From: Desulfobacterales bacterium
GTDB taxonomy: Bacteria > Desulfobacterota > DSM-4660 > Desulfatiglandales > Desulfatiglandaceae
Length of the DNA stretch: 38,692 nt
Reading direction: 5' to 3'
NCBI GenBank assembly: GCA_027027005.1
Contig: JALVMN010000159.1
Span: 1 to 38,692 of the forward strand
Below are positions 16,034 to 25,421 of the stretch, one piece after another (the first letter of the stretch is position 1; the number at the start of each line of letters is the position of its first letter). The notes under the pieces are model-generated. The model worked only from the letters and a program-made list of their open reading frames with translations, searched no databases and was not told the DNA's origin. A program made the translations under genes and the position numbers.

Positions 16034-16765
16034 ATGCGGTTCAGTTTTCCCGCCTTGGGAAGATGCCGGGGCGTGATTCAGTCTGTGTTCACGCGGAAGG
16101 GTGGGGCCAGTTCTGGGCCGTTCAGGTGGTTGAATCTGGGCTTTGGGGTGGGAGAGGACAGAGAAGTGGTGAGGAAAAACCTCGGGACGATAATTGAGGC
16201 AACAGGAATCAGGTCTCTTGCCCTGATGAACCAAACACACTCGGATCGTGTGGCCGTCATGAAAGGCCCTCCCAAGGCACTGATGGGCCAATACCGCTGC
16301 GATGCCCTGATATCTGATATCCCGGGCGTGGGACTTTTGGTTAGGACCGCTGATTGCCAGGGGGTTCTATTTCTTGATCCAGAAAAGAGGGCTTGGGCTG
16401 CTGTTCACTGCGGATGGAGGGGGGCCGTAAAGAACATATTGGAAAAGGTGATCCGCGAGATGGAACAGGTCTTTGGCACGCGCCCCGAACACCTGATGGT
16501 CGCCATCGGGCCATCCTTGGGCCCGTGCTGCGGCGAATTCAAAGGGTATAGGGAGATCTTTCCAAAGGAGTTTAGACCATTCATGGTGAGGGAGAATTAC
16601 TTTGATATGTGGGCGGTAAGTTGCTGGCAACTCACTCAGGCAGGAATAAGGGAGAAAAACATAGAGGTTTCAGCAATATGTACCAGATGCAGTACCGCCC
16701 TTTTTTATTCTTACAGGGCTCAAGGGACTACAGGGCGCTTTGGGACACTGATATGTATGGGATGA
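16034..16765 (+). CDS. pgeF: PgeF/YfiH-family protein (peptidoglycan editing factor, laccase domain)
   Basis: 243 residues from the ATG at 16034, which has GGAGGG five bases upstream. The track ORF begins at 15926 inside the 3' end of the SRP RNA and is rejected. The metal and catalytic residues of the family are visible: NQTHSDRV, RTADCQGVLF and AAVHCGWRGAVKN, plus IGPSLGPCCGEF. The family has been shown to act as a purine nucleoside phosphorylase/adenosine deaminase and to stop misincorporation of L-Ser into peptidoglycan; older names call it polyphenol oxidase. The assignment to the family is firm, the physiological role here is open. Confidence 0.92.
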   Translation: MRFSFPALGRCRGVIQSVFTRKGGASSGPFRWLNLGFGVGEDREVVRKNLGTIIEATGIRSLALMNQTHSDRVAVMKGPPKALMGQYRCDALISDIPGVGLLVRTADCQGVLFLDPEKRAWAAVHCGWRGAVKNILEKVIREMEQVFGTRPEHLMVAIGPSLGPCCGEFKGYREIFPKEFRPFMVRENYFDMWAVSCWQLTQAGIREKNIEVSAICTRCSTALFYSYRAQGTTGRFGTLICMG

Positions 16766-16982
16766 TTTTTCCCTTGCCTATGGGGGAACACAAATATATA
16801 GTGGTGTTGAACTGGGAGGGCCGAGAGGTTTGGGCCTGTCGCCAGTCAGTTGGGATTCGCAAATTAGGTTGGTTGTATCTGTTTTGGAATCGGTCTTTTC
16901 ACCATGGAGCGGCCTGGTTTCAAAGTCAGTGGATGAGCGAGCCTAAGGAGCGGAGAGATTCAAGGTAGAAAGGAGGTCGCTT
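16766..16982. other. Gap between pgeF and the cold-shock gene
   Basis: 217 bases without a convincing gene. It ends with a very strong ribosome site AAAGGAGGT before the cold-shock ORF. No clean promoter or U-tract terminator is seen. Cold-shock genes often have long structured 5' leaders, so part of this may be transcribed leader, which is inference. Confidence 0.4.
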
Positions 16983-17183
16983 ATGGTGGAAGGTCGGGTA
17001 AAGTGGTTCAACGAAAAAAAGGGTTACGGCTTTATTGAGTCTGACACCCACGGTGATGTGTTTGTACATTACACCGGTATAGAAGGCTCTGGTTTTCGCA
17101 CCCTGCACGAGCTGGAACTGGTCACCTTTGAGATCAAAGAGACACCCAAAGGTCGGCAAGCCGTAAATGTAAGAAAGTTATAA
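16983..17183 (+). CDS. Cold-shock domain protein (CspA family)
   Basis: 66 residues, the usual size. It has [16 protein letters not shown] (with RNP1) and [17 protein letters not shown] (RNP2), ending in VNVRKL. CspA-family proteins bind single-stranded RNA and DNA and melt mRNA structure. The ATG follows AAAGGAGGT with ideal spacing. RNP2 reads VFVHY where VFVHF or VFVHH is usual, a mild change. A bidirectional terminator follows. Confidence 0.95.
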   Translation: MVEGRVKWFNEKKGYGFIESDTHGDVFVHYTGIEGSGFRTLHELELVTFEIKETPKGRQAVNVRKL

Positions 17184-17203
17184 CCCCAATATCCAGAACA
17201 ACA

Positions 17204-17244
17204 AAAAAAGGCGCTTGGGCTGATATGGCCGGGGCGCCTTTTTT
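17204..17244. terminator. Bidirectional intrinsic terminator between the cold-shock and Ser/Thr kinase genes
   Basis: AAAAAAGGCGC and GCGCCTTTTTT pair over 11 positions with a GC-rich interior. The run of A on one side and T on the other gives a U-tract on both strands. It serves the convergent genes and even overlaps the stop codon of the kinase gene. Confidence 0.88.
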
Positions 17245-19303
17245 ATTGGCCAGGCTGGCCAAGTCCAGGCACATTGAGGTCTTGGGGGCTAGAGCCCGGT
17301 AAAAGTGTGGGCAGGAATTGTTGCAAGAGTTTTCGCTGCTGGCCCTGCTCTGCCAGCTCCAGGAGGTCTTGAGCCCTTTTGTTGTCAGGGTCTTCGTCAA
17401 GGATCTTGTTAAGTATGATCTTTGCCTTTTCGTATTGTTGAGCCGAAATGAGATCTTCTGCAAGGGCAAGCCTTCGTTCAATAATCTTTTGCTTGTCAGG
17501 CTTTGCCTTGAGGCGGGCCAGGGCCTCCCTTTTCAGGCTTTTTGCACGGGGATTGTTTGGCTCGAGCCTCAGGGCCTGGTCCAGCTTTGAAATGGCAAGG
17601 TGAAATTTGCCTGCGTCCATGAGGGCTGTCGCTTCTTTCAATTTTCTTTCAACCGCCTGTCTTTTCTTCCCCTGCCTGGCCTTTCGCAGGATCTCTTTTG
17701 CCCTGGGGTGATCAGGGGCATTGGCAAGGACCCTTCTGGCCTCTTCCTCGGCCTTTCCTAAGGAGCCCGAATCCAGATATGCCTCTGCCTTTGCCAGCAT
17801 CACCGCAATCTCTTTCTTCTTCTTTTCCAGTTCCTGCAATTTGGTCCTGGCTCTGCGGGCCAACTCCTTTGCTTTTGGATCGTCTGGGTCAAGATCCAGT
17901 GCGGCATCAGCATTCTGAAGGGCAGCCCGATAGTTGCCAGCAGCATAGGCCGCTTCACCCTTGAGGAGCCTTTCTTGGACCAGCTTGACCTTTTTTGCCT
18001 TAAAGGCAAGGGACTGGATCAGGAGGGCATCTTCATTGTCTGGCTGAACAGCCAGGACTTCTTTTACCTTATCCAGTGCCCCATCGTAGTCGTCTGCCTC
18101 CAGTAGCCGGCGGGCTTCCTTTATGGCCAGAGCCAAGGATTGGGCCTGTCCTGGGGGCTCTTTTATCACCTTTTCAGCCCTTTCAGCCACAGGGCCGGAA
18201 GGTCCTTCCAGGGTGGCCCGGGGTGGTGGGGCCTCTGCCCCTTTGTGGACTAGAAAGTAGTAAGCTGCCCCGGCTCCTCCGGCCAGGAGCACCAGGACCA
18301 AGGCAAGGATTAGGGCAATGGGCCTTTTAGAAGTTTCAGGTTCACCCTTGGCCTCAGCCCCCAGCGGCGTGGTAACCGTAGGCCCCATGGTGGCTGTGGC
18401 AAGCTCTTCTTGGGCGGGCCTGTCCTTTAGGGGTGATGGTTCGGCAGGGGCCCGGGCCAAGGTCTCTGTGATTGCCCTGTGTAGGTTTTCCCAGAACTCG
18501 GCACAGTCTTTCCACCTGTCTTCAGGGCGTTTTTCAATGGCCTTGAGGATAACCCTTTCAAGCTGGGGGCTTACATGGGGTGCAAACTCCCTGGGCGAGG
18601 GAGGTGGTTCTTTCAGGTGGGCCTGCATGATGGTAAAGAGGCTGTCTCCACCGTTGAAGGGCACCTTGCCGGTGACTGCCTGGTATAGTGTTATCCCAAG
18701 GGAGTAGATGTCTGATGCCGCTGTAATGGGATGCTCCTTGGAGGCCAGGACCTGTTCAGGGGACATGTAAAAAGGCGAGCCCATGCCCATGCCGGTGGTG
18801 GTGAGTGTGGCCTCAAATCCTGTTCCCAGTAGCCTGGCAATCCCAAAATCCGTAATCTTTACTTGGCCGCCCTGGTCTATCATAATGTTACTGGGCTTTA
18901 GGTCTCTGTGGACAATACCCAGGCCATGGGCATAGCCGATGGCATCCAGGACCTGTTTGAAGATGCTGGAGACCTCTTCCAATGGCAAGGGGCCTCCCCT
19001 TTCCTGTATGAGGTGGGCCAGGGTGGGGCCGGATATGTATTCCATTACAATGAAGTAGCGGCCTTGGTGCTCGATAAAATCGTAGAGGGTGACGATGTTG
19101 GGGTGGGTCAACCTGTCCATGACCTCTGCTTCTCGGAAAAAGCGCTCGTTAAAGGCAGAGTCGCTTTCAAGGGAGGCAGAGAGCATCTTTATGGCAACGG
19201 TGCGCCTGGTGAGCGCCTTGTGCTGGCCCAGGTAGACCACTGCCATGCCGCCCTTGCCGATGAGGTCAATGATCTTGTAGTTCCCAATCTCCTGGCCTAT
19301 CAC
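17243..19303 (-). CDS. Hanks-type serine/threonine protein kinase with TPR tail
   Basis: About 686 residues. A GTG at 19303 has GGGGAGGA at ideal distance, whereas the track's ATG at 19336 has no ribosome site, so the GTG is preferred. The kinase domain is complete: IGKGGMAVVY, VAIK, HRDLKPSN, DFGIA and SPEQ. A Pro/Glu-rich linker, one membrane helix (about 328-352) and a charged region with several TPR-like repeats follow, predicted periplasmic. It should be an active PknB-like kinase. Its layout (kinase, TM, TPR) is the same as the catalytically impaired protein at 2126-3979. No PASTA domain is present. Substrates are unknown. Confidence 0.93.
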   Translation of the reverse strand: MIGQEIGNYKIIDLIGKGGMAVVYLGQHKALTRRTVAIKMLSASLESDSAFNERFFREAEVMDRLTHPNIVTLYDFIEHQGRYFIVMEYISGPTLAHLIQERGGPLPLEEVSSIFKQVLDAIGYAHGLGIVHRDLKPSNIMIDQGGQVKITDFGIARLLGTGFEATLTTTGMGMGSPFYMSPEQVLASKEHPITAASDIYSLGITLYQAVTGKVPFNGGDSLFTIMQAHLKEPPPSPREFAPHVSPQLERVILKAIEKRPEDRWKDCAEFWENLHRAITETLARAPAEPSPLKDRPAQEELATATMGPTVTTPLGAEAKGEPETSKRPIALILALVLVLLAGGAGAAYYFLVHKGAEAPPPRATLEGPSGPVAERAEKVIKEPPGQAQSLALAIKEARRLLEADDYDGALDKVKEVLAVQPDNEDALLIQSLAFKAKKVKLVQERLLKGEAAYAAGNYRAALQNADAALDLDPDDPKAKELARRARTKLQELEKKKKEIAVMLAKAEAYLDSGSLGKAEEEARRVLANAPDHPRAKEILRKARQGKKRQAVERKLKEATALMDAGKFHLAISKLDQALRLEPNNPRAKSLKREALARLKAKPDKQKIIERRLALAEDLISAQQYEKAKIILNKILDEDPDNKRAQDLLELAEQGQQRKLLQQFLPTLLPGSSPQDLNVPGLGQPGQ

Positions 19304-19421
19304 AGTGCTTCCTCCCCTAAGCCAACTATCTGACATCCTGGGCTAAATTTCAAGGGCTTTTGTGTGGAATAAATGGCAGGTTGCTTTGCCAGGGGCTTTG
19401 AGGTATTCATGTGTTTGACTT

Positions 19422-20267
19422 GTGCAAGAGGAATTGAGAACCCTGGCAGGAACTTCGGCGAGGTCTACAGTGGGATCTGATGTGAATGAGTTGAGGGCAA
19501 GAATTGTTGCCAACAAGGCGGTGGCCCGGCACACATATCTCATGGACCTTGAGCTGGCTACTGACCTCTTTCGTGCCGTGCCCGGACAATTTGTCATGCT
19601 TCGGGCATTTCAGGGCACAGACCCTTTGTTGCGGCGGGCCTTTTCCATCTGCTCCATTAAGGGGGACAATGTCCTTAGAATCCTATACCGTGTTGTGGGC
19701 AAGGCCACAAGGCTGATGGCAGCAATGAAGAGGGGGGATGGACTCGATCTCCTGGGACCCCTTGGAAACGGCTTTACCCTTAATGATCCTGCATCTACAG
19801 CCATTCTGGTTGCTGGAGGTATCGGGCTGGCCCCCCTCATCTTTCTTGCCTCTCGGGCCAAACAGGCCAATTTGCTGTTGCTTGCAGGGTATCGCACGGG
19901 GGATGAGGTGGTGGATTTGGCCTCCCTGGGATTGGATGAGGTGGGGCAAATGGTTGCCACAGAGGATGGCACAGTGGGTTATCATGGACAGGTCACAGGG
20001 CTTCTAGAAATAGAACTGGCCAAGAAAATTTCATTGAATCCCATAGTGTATGCGTGTGGACCATGGGAGATGCTAAAGCGAACTGCGGCCATATGCCGGG
20101 AAAAGGGTGTCAGGTGTGAGGTCTCCCTGGAATCAGCCATGGCCTGCGGGATGGGGGCGTGCCAGGGGTGTGCGGTGAGGGGCTCTGCCGGGAAGGATGA
20201 TGTATATTACCATGTATGCACCCACGGCCCGGTATTCCATGCATCAGAGATAGCCTGGGAGGTATGA
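19422..20267 (+). CDS. pyrK: Dihydroorotate dehydrogenase electron-transfer subunit
   Basis: Up to 281 residues. FAD-binding region RRAFSICSI and [12 protein letters not shown]-binding core VAGGIGLAP and [10 protein letters not shown], and a C-terminal [2Fe-2S] cluster with [11 protein letters not shown] plus a later Cys (YYHVC). PyrK passes electrons from PyrD to NAD+. The start is uncertain: the track uses a GTG at 19422 without a ribosome site, while GTGs at 19470 (GAGG upstream) or 19482 (GGGA upstream) would give a length nearer the family norm. The stop overlaps the pyrD start, so the two are coupled. Confidence 0.92.
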   Translation: MQEELRTLAGTSARSTVGSDVNELRARIVANKAVARHTYLMDLELATDLFRAVPGQFVMLRAFQGTDPLLRRAFSICSIKGDNVLRILYRVVGKATRLMAAMKRGDGLDLLGPLGNGFTLNDPASTAILVAGGIGLAPLIFLASRAKQANLLLLAGYRTGDEVVDLASLGLDEVGQMVATEDGTVGYHGQVTGLLEIELAKKISLNPIVYACGPWEMLKRTAAICREKGVRCEVSLESAMACGMGACQGCAVRGSAGKDDVYYHVCTHGPVFHASEIAWEV

Positions 20268-21181
20268 TGAGACCTGATCTTTCCGTGGACCTGGGCTTCT
20301 TAAGATTAAAGAACCCGGTGGTTGCTGCCTCTGGCACCTTTGGCTATGGCCGCGAATATTCCCCCATAATAAACCCAAACCTCTTGGGAGGGCTGGTGGT
20401 CAAGGGGATATCATTGCACCCAAAACCTGGCAATCCCCCTCCCAGGATAGTGGAGACCCCCAGCGGTATGCTCAATGCCATAGGCCTTGCCAATGTGGGG
20501 GTGGAAGTATTTTTGGAGGAAAAGCTGCCCTGGCTCAGGGGACTGGATACCACCATAATCGTGAACATCTACGGCCATAGATTGAAAGAATACGGCGCTA
20601 TTGCCTCTGCCTTGAGGGGCGTAGATGGTGTAGATGCCCTTGAGGTGAACATTTCGTGTCCAAATGTGGAAAAGGGGGGTATAGCATTTGGGACCGATCC
20701 CTTGAGTGCCGCCAGGGTCACGGAACTGGTCCTGGAACATACTGACAAGCCCGTGATAGTGAAGCTTACCCCCAATGTCACCGACATCACGGAGATAGCC
20801 AAGGCGGTAGAGTCAGCAGGGGCCCACGCCCTCTCCCTCATAAATACCCTGACCGGCATGACCATTGATGTGGAGAGCAGGAGGCCGAGGCTGGCCAATA
20901 AGTGGGGAGGGTTATCAGGGCCTGCCATCAGGCCCGTGGCCCTGTACATGGTTTACAGGGTGGTAAGGTCTGTGACCATCCCGGTCATGGGTATCGGCGG
21001 GATCTTGGAGGCAAGGGATGCCCTGGAGTTTCTCATTGCCGGCGCAAAGGCGGTCCAGGTGGGGACGGCCAATTTCGTGGACCCGAGAGCCACTTTGAAG
21101 ATAGTGGAAGGGATCAGGGAGTACTTGAGCCGCCATGGCCTTGGATCTGTGGAGGAATTAATAGGCACCCTTGAGGAATGA
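20267..21181 (+). CDS. pyrD: Dihydroorotate dehydrogenase, class 1B catalytic subunit
   Basis: 304 residues from the ATG at 20267. The tandem ATG at 20264 lies only one base from GGAGG, so the second fits better, and the track start at 20216 is too early. FMN-barrel motifs: [34 protein letters not shown] with the Cys that serves as catalytic base in class 1B, LINTLTGM and MGIGGI. With PyrK it oxidises dihydroorotate to orotate in pyrimidine synthesis and reduces NAD+. Presence of pyrK directly upstream agrees with class 1B. Confidence 0.95.
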   Translation: MRPDLSVDLGFLRLKNPVVAASGTFGYGREYSPIINPNLLGGLVVKGISLHPKPGNPPPRIVETPSGMLNAIGLANVGVEVFLEEKLPWLRGLDTTIIVNIYGHRLKEYGAIASALRGVDGVDALEVNISCPNVEKGGIAFGTDPLSAARVTELVLEHTDKPVIVKLTPNVTDITEIAKAVESAGAHALSLINTLTGMTIDVESRRPRLANKWGGLSGPAIRPVALYMVYRVVRSVTIPVMGIGGILEARDALEFLIAGAKAVQVGTANFVDPRATLKIVEGIREYLSRHGLGSVEELIGTLEE

Positions 21182-21235
21182 GCAAAAAAGGCCTTGGGTG
21201 ATACGCCCGGAATACCTTGCTGGAGGCTTTTAGGG

Positions 21236-21823
21236 GTGGAAGTCTGGACTGTCTTGCTGTTGGGCTCTATTTTGCTACTGGCCCTTTTGAAGATTGTCTA
21301 TGTTATCGGGGTGGGGCTCACGCTCCCCAAGACCCAAGGGGCCCTGTTTGTCACCACACCCCGTGGTCCCATCCGTGAGGCACTGGAGGCTGCAAGGCTA
21401 GGCACTGGACAGACCCTGGTGGACCTTGGCTGCGGTGACGGCAGGGTGCTGGTGGAGGCGAGCAAGGGTTTTGGGGCAAGGGCCCTGGGGTTCGAGATAA
21501 ATCCCGTGGCCTATCTCATGGCCCGGATTCGGTGTCTGGTCCACAAGGGAGTTGAGGTAAGATACAAGAATTTTTGGGGTGCTGACTTGGGCCAGGCTGA
21601 TGTGGTGTTCTGCTACCTGTTCCCGGATGTGATGGCCCGCCTTTCGGCCAAGTTGGCCCAAGAGTTGAGACCTGGCACAAGGGTGGTGAGCTGTAACTTT
21701 CCCATGCCGGATTGGAGACCCTCAGTGGTCCTGAGGCCAGGTGGGCGAAAGGATCCTGTCTACATCTACGAGGTCTCAGGGAAAGGGAGGACAGGGGGTT
21801 CACCCCTAGCCAACAGAGCGTGA
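21236..21823 (+). CDS. Membrane-anchored SAM-dependent methyltransferase-like protein
   Basis: About 195 residues from a GTG at 21236 with GGAGG nine bases upstream; the track starts at a TTG at 21194 without one. A membrane helix near the N-terminus (VWTVLLLGSILLLALLKIVYVIGV) is followed by a class I methyltransferase core: TLVDLGCGDGRVLVEA (motif I), GFEINPVAYLMAR (acidic end of strand 2) and ADVVFCYLFPDV (motif IV region). The substrate is not evident. Its 3' end overlaps the convergent GGDEF gene by 18 bases. It lies 54 bases after pyrD, so it may be co-transcribed without a metabolic link. Confidence 0.8.
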   Translation: MEVWTVLLLGSILLLALLKIVYVIGVGLTLPKTQGALFVTTPRGPIREALEAARLGTGQTLVDLGCGDGRVLVEASKGFGARALGFEINPVAYLMARIRCLVHKGVEVRYKNFWGADLGQADVVFCYLFPDVMARLSAKLAQELRPGTRVVSCNFPMPDWRPSVVLRPGGRKDPVYIYEVSGKGRTGGSPLANRA

Positions 21824-22798
21824 GACGAGACTCTCAACCGGCTGGAGCAAGGAGCGTTCCGCTTCGAGGGGGGCACCCTTGATCCGGTTTCGTCCTTCCT
21901 TCTTGGCTTGGTACATAAGTTGATCGGCCGTATTTATCATGGCTTCTGGCGAGATCACAGCCTCAGGGGTCTCTGGCCCGAAGGCTGTCACCCCAAAACT
22001 TGCCGTTATCTTGATTGAATCTGCGGCAGGGATTTCGATGGTGGAGGCCTCTACAGAGGCCCTAAGCCTCTCGGCCATACAGATGCCTCCCTGAAGATCT
22101 GTCTCTGGCAGGATCACCACGAACTCTTCGCCCCCGTATCTTGCCACCCAGTCCACATCCTTTCTTATGGATTCCTCAATGATCTTCACGAATTCTTTGA
22201 GCACCAAGTCTCCCGTCTGGTGGCCAAAGGTATCATTGATTCGTTTGAAGTGGTCAATATCACAGAGACACAAAGAGAGTGCCCTCCCATATCTCCTTGC
22301 CCGTTTGATTTCCTGGTTAAGTCGTTCGGTCAAAAAACCTCTATTATAACAGCCGGTTAGTGGATCCGTGATGGAAAGTATCCTGATTTCTTCATTGGCC
22401 TCCTTGAGCGACTTTTCCAGGTTGAGGATCCGTATGCCAGCCCTGAGCCTTGCCACCAGTTCCGGGTGGTTGAAGGGTTTGGTGAGATAGTCGTCAGCCC
22501 CGGCATCCAGCCCCCGGATAATGTCGTCCTTGGAATCCTTGGCCGTAAGAAGTATGATGACCACATAACCGGGGAGCTCCATTTCCCTTATGGTCCGGCA
22601 GAGCTCCAGGCCGTCCATTTCAGGCATGACCCAGTCGGTAATGACTATGGGAAAGAACTGCTTCCTGAATACTTCCAGTGCCTGGCGACCATTCTCCACG
22701 GCAACCACATGGTAGCCGGACCTCTTGAGTGTCTTCTGCAAGAGCCTCCTGGTTACAGGATTGTCTTCAACCACCAGGATTGGAAATGTAGAGTCCAA
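21806..22798 (-). CDS. Response regulator with GGDEF domain (probable diguanylate cyclase)
   Basis: 330 residues: a receiver domain (1-125) with phospho-acceptor D55 and TKPF, a short coiled linker, and a GGDEF domain (about 140-305) with the catalytic signature RYGGEEFVVIL (GGEEF at 222-226). It should make cyclic di-GMP when phosphorylated, like PleD or WspR. The inhibitory I-site, RxxD six residues before GGEEF, reads KDVD, so product inhibition may be weak or absent. The start is a TTG with GGAGG about ten bases upstream. It is the last gene of the run hybrid kinase - HPt - REC-GGDEF and is the likely output of that phosphorelay. Confidence 0.93.
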   Translation of the reverse strand: MDSTFPILVVEDNPVTRRLLQKTLKRSGYHVVAVENGRQALEVFRKQFFPIVITDWVMPEMDGLELCRTIREMELPGYVVIILLTAKDSKDDIIRGLDAGADDYLTKPFNHPELVARLRAGIRILNLEKSLKEANEEIRILSITDPLTGCYNRGFLTERLNQEIKRARRYGRALSLCLCDIDHFKRINDTFGHQTGDLVLKEFVKIIEESIRKDVDWVARYGGEEFVVILPETDLQGGICMAERLRASVEASTIEIPAADSIKITASFGVTAFGPETPEAVISPEAMINTADQLMYQAKKEGRNRIKGAPLEAERSLLQPVESLVSRSVG

Positions 22799-22857
22799 GA
22801 TATGGAGCCTCCATCAAGCAACCCAAAAAGACCTGTTTGTAAAACGCCAGGGAGCGG

Positions 22858-23172
22858 CTAACCTACCAAAGAGGAAACTTCATGCAATTTATCTGCCAAA
22901 ACCTGGAGTCTGGCAGACAACTCTTGAATTTCTCCTGCCTTGGCCTTTTCCTCCATCTCCTTGGCCACGCTGGAAAGCTCCATTAGGCCCAGGTTGGCGG
23001 CCGCACCCTTCAAGGAGTGGGCAGCTTTGGCAGCCTCCTCTGCGTTTCCAGAGTCCACTGCTTGTTTCAGCCGCTCCATGTCCTGGCTGCCAGAGTCCAC
23101 CATGATCTCCAGGAGTTCAAGGTATTCGTCCTTTTCAAGGCCCAGATTAGCGCTCAATTCTTCAAGATTCAT
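22858..23172 (-). CDS. Histidine phosphotransfer (HPt) domain protein
   Basis: 104 residues from the ATG at 23172, which has AAGGAGG upstream; the track's earlier start (23196) is not needed. The four-helix HPt motif [15 protein letters not shown] carries the phospho-accepting His (H52). HPt proteins carry phosphate from a hybrid kinase receiver to a separate response regulator. The start overlaps the stop of the hybrid kinase (ATGA), and the GGDEF regulator follows 59 bases on, so source and target are probably both neighbours. Confidence 0.93.
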   Translation of the reverse strand: MNLEELSANLGLEKDEYLELLEIMVDSGSQDMERLKQAVDSGNAEEAAKAAHSLKGAAANLGLMELSSVAKEMEEKAKAGEIQELSARLQVLADKLHEVSSLVG

Positions 23173-25229
23173 GATCCCTCCTTGTTTATTACCCACTTGT
23201 TCAAGATTTGAAATACCACCTCTCGCTTTATTGGTTTGCTTATATAGTCATTCATGCCAGCCTCCAGGCACCTCTCCCTGTCCCCTTTCATGGCATTGGC
23301 GGTCATGGCAACGATTGGGATGGGGCCGCGCTGTGTCCTTAGGCCATTTTGCTCTGCCTTGCGGATTTCATGGGTGGCACTGAGGCCATCCATTTCCGGC
23401 ATCTGGACATCCATAAATATAATGTCAAGGTCATCAGCCCTCTCCCTGAACTTTTCCAGGGCCTCTTTGCCGTTGTTGGCCACCTCTACCAGATACCCAC
23501 CTTTGGTGAGCATGAGCTTTGCCAGTTTCTGGTTCACCGGGTTGTCCTCTGCTAGCAAGATCCTGACAGAGCGCTTCAGGGCCTCTTCCACAGAGTATTG
23601 GGTCATGATCTCGCCCGAGGCCCGCTCCTCTGCTTTATCGGTCTTTCCAGCCAGGAGACCTTCAATCATCTTGATGAGCTTATCCCTTCTCACGGGCTTG
23701 GTGAGAAAGCCGTCAAATCCCGCCTCCCTGGAGCGCTTTGCCCCCCCTGCCGTGGTTGATGAAAATGCCAGAAGGGGAATATTTCCCCCTGGGGGCGGTA
23801 GGTTCCTGATTTGGCTGGCCACCTCAAAACCGTCTTGGGCGGGCATGACTATGTCAAGGATGCATATGTGGAATGGGTTCCCTCCTTCTACACCCTCCCT
23901 TATCTTGTCCAAAACCTCGGTGGAATCCAAGAGGGCCTCAACCCTCATGCCGGCTTTTTCCAGTGTGTGCTGGATTATCTCAAGGTTGGTGGGATTGTCG
24001 TCCACCACCAAGGCCCTTTTGTCCTTGAGGGAAACAGGCCTAAGAATCTTTTCCTCGGATCGTTCCTCTACTGCGCCCACCCACGCGGTAAAGTGAAACA
24101 CGCTGCCCTCCCCCGGTGTGCTTTCGGCCCACACATCTCCTTCCATCAGCGAGGCAATCTTTTTGCAAATGGGCAATCCCAGCCCGGTTCCACCGTACTT
24201 CCTGGTGGTGGAGCCGTCTGCCTGCTGAAAGGGCTCGAATATGACCGAAAGTTTGTCGTTGGGGATACCGATTCCAGTATCCCTGACCATGGCGTGGAGT
24301 TTGACCCGACCCTCACTTTCTTCATCCACGTCCAGGGCCAGTTCTATTTCTCCTGACTCGGTAAACTTTGCCGCATTGCCCAGGAGGTTCATCAAGACCT
24401 GTCGGAACCTGTGTGGATCTCCCTTGATCTTTGACGGCACCTGATCCCCAATCCTGCACAGCAGTTCCACGGGCCTTCCGGAGATGCGCGGCCTGATCAA
24501 TTCACACACGTCATAGCAGAGTACCTCAGGGTCAAACTCAATCTCTTCGAGGTGCATCTGGCCTGCTTCTATCTTGGAAAAGTCCAGGATGTCGTTGATG
24601 AGGGAGAGGAGCGCCTCTCCGCTTCGCTTTATGGTCTTTGCGTAATCTGACTGCTCTTCGGTGAGATCGGTCTCCAGGAGCATGTCAGTAAATCCGATCA
24701 CGCCGTTGAGCGGGGTGCGGATCTCATGGCTCATGTTGGCCAGGAATTCGCTCTTGGCAAGGGAGGCCAACTCTGCCTTTACTGCCATGGAGTTTGCCCT
24801 TTCAATGGCGGCCTCAAGCTGGTCGTTGGTCTCTCTCAGCTCCTTCAGTATTTTAGCTTCCTTGTCAATGCGCTCCACCTTGGCCTTCAGTTCTCTCATA
24901 TCAAACGGCTTGGTGAGGAAGTCTGAGGCCCCTTCCTCTATGAGCTGGGCAAATGAATACTCATCCACATGTCCTGTCATCATGATGAAGTTGAGATCTG
25001 GGAATTTCTCTTTGGCCCTTTTCATCAACTGGATGCCGTCCATCCCGGGCATGGTGATGTCTGCCACCACCAGATCGTAGTCGTGTTCCTGTAAGATCTC
25101 CCAGGCCTCATCCCCAGAGGTGGCGGTGCGGCACTGATAACCGCACCTCTCAAGAAAGCGGCTGACTGCCGAGAGGATCATCTCCTCGTCGTCCACTATC
25201 AGGATGCTGTTTATGATATGATTTGCCAC
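23169..25229 (-). CDS. Cytosolic hybrid histidine kinase (REC-HisKA-HATPase-REC-REC)
   Basis: 686 residues without membrane helices. Order: receiver 1 (1-120, D57), coiled coil, HisKA with [12 protein letters not shown], HATPase with [14 protein letters not shown], receiver 2 ([19 protein letters not shown]) and receiver 3 ([23 protein letters not shown]). The N-terminal receiver instead of a sensor domain implies control by another phosphodonor. The last receiver should pass phosphate to the coupled HPt protein. Start is a GTG at 25229 with AGG upstream; no better ATG is close. Together with the HPt and GGDEF genes it makes a complete relay. Confidence 0.94.
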   Translation of the reverse strand: MANHIINSILIVDDEEMILSAVSRFLERCGYQCRTATSGDEAWEILQEHDYDLVVADITMPGMDGIQLMKRAKEKFPDLNFIMMTGHVDEYSFAQLIEEGASDFLTKPFDMRELKAKVERIDKEAKILKELRETNDQLEAAIERANSMAVKAELASLAKSEFLANMSHEIRTPLNGVIGFTDMLLETDLTEEQSDYAKTIKRSGEALLSLINDILDFSKIEAGQMHLEEIEFDPEVLCYDVCELIRPRISGRPVELLCRIGDQVPSKIKGDPHRFRQVLMNLLGNAAKFTESGEIELALDVDEESEGRVKLHAMVRDTGIGIPNDKLSVIFEPFQQADGSTTRKYGGTGLGLPICKKIASLMEGDVWAESTPGEGSVFHFTAWVGAVEERSEEKILRPVSLKDKRALVVDDNPTNLEIIQHTLEKAGMRVEALLDSTEVLDKIREGVEGGNPFHICILDIVMPAQDGFEVASQIRNLPPPGGNIPLLAFSSTTAGGAKRSREAGFDGFLTKPVRRDKLIKMIEGLLAGKTDKAEERASGEIMTQYSVEEALKRSVRILLAEDNPVNQKLAKLMLTKGGYLVEVANNGKEALEKFRERADDLDIIFMDVQMPEMDGLSATHEIRKAEQNGLRTQRGPIPIVAMTANAMKGDRERCLEAGMNDYISKPIKREVVFQILNKWVINKEGS

Positions 25230-25275
25230 CCTGTTACCTGTTTTTTTATCTCTAGAAGATATCTTGAGGATGTGA

Positions 25276-25293
25276 AGGCCGCCCGGGCGGCCT
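25276..25293. promoter_or_regulatory. 18-bp perfect palindrome in a divergent gene gap
   Basis: AGGCCGCCCGGGCGGCCT is fully self-complementary and lies between the hybrid kinase (-) and the metallo-hydrolase gene (+). It has no loop and no U-tract, so a dimeric DNA-binding site is more likely than a terminator. The binding protein is unknown. Confidence 0.4.
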
Positions 25294-25421
25294 AAAACCT
25301 ATATCGGAAAAACGGCAGAAAGTTTTTAATGGAATGTTGAAGTTATTTAACGCAAAATACACAACAGTCCATAAAATAGGCCAAGAATGAGATCTGATTT
25401 TCTACTGAAAGGAGGCCCTTA

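Noticed and set aside
16609-16968. 119-residue + strand ORF between pgeF and the cold-shock gene
   Set aside because: It starts inside pgeF in another frame and has no family features or ribosome site.
19374-19389. Sigma-54-like TGGCAGGTTGCTTTGC before pyrK
   Set aside because: The GG and GC elements are one base too far apart for a -24/-12 promoter, and no activator site is evident.
23254-24096. 280-residue + strand ORF
   Set aside because: Antisense shadow of the hybrid kinase receivers; Ser/Arg-rich composition without domains.
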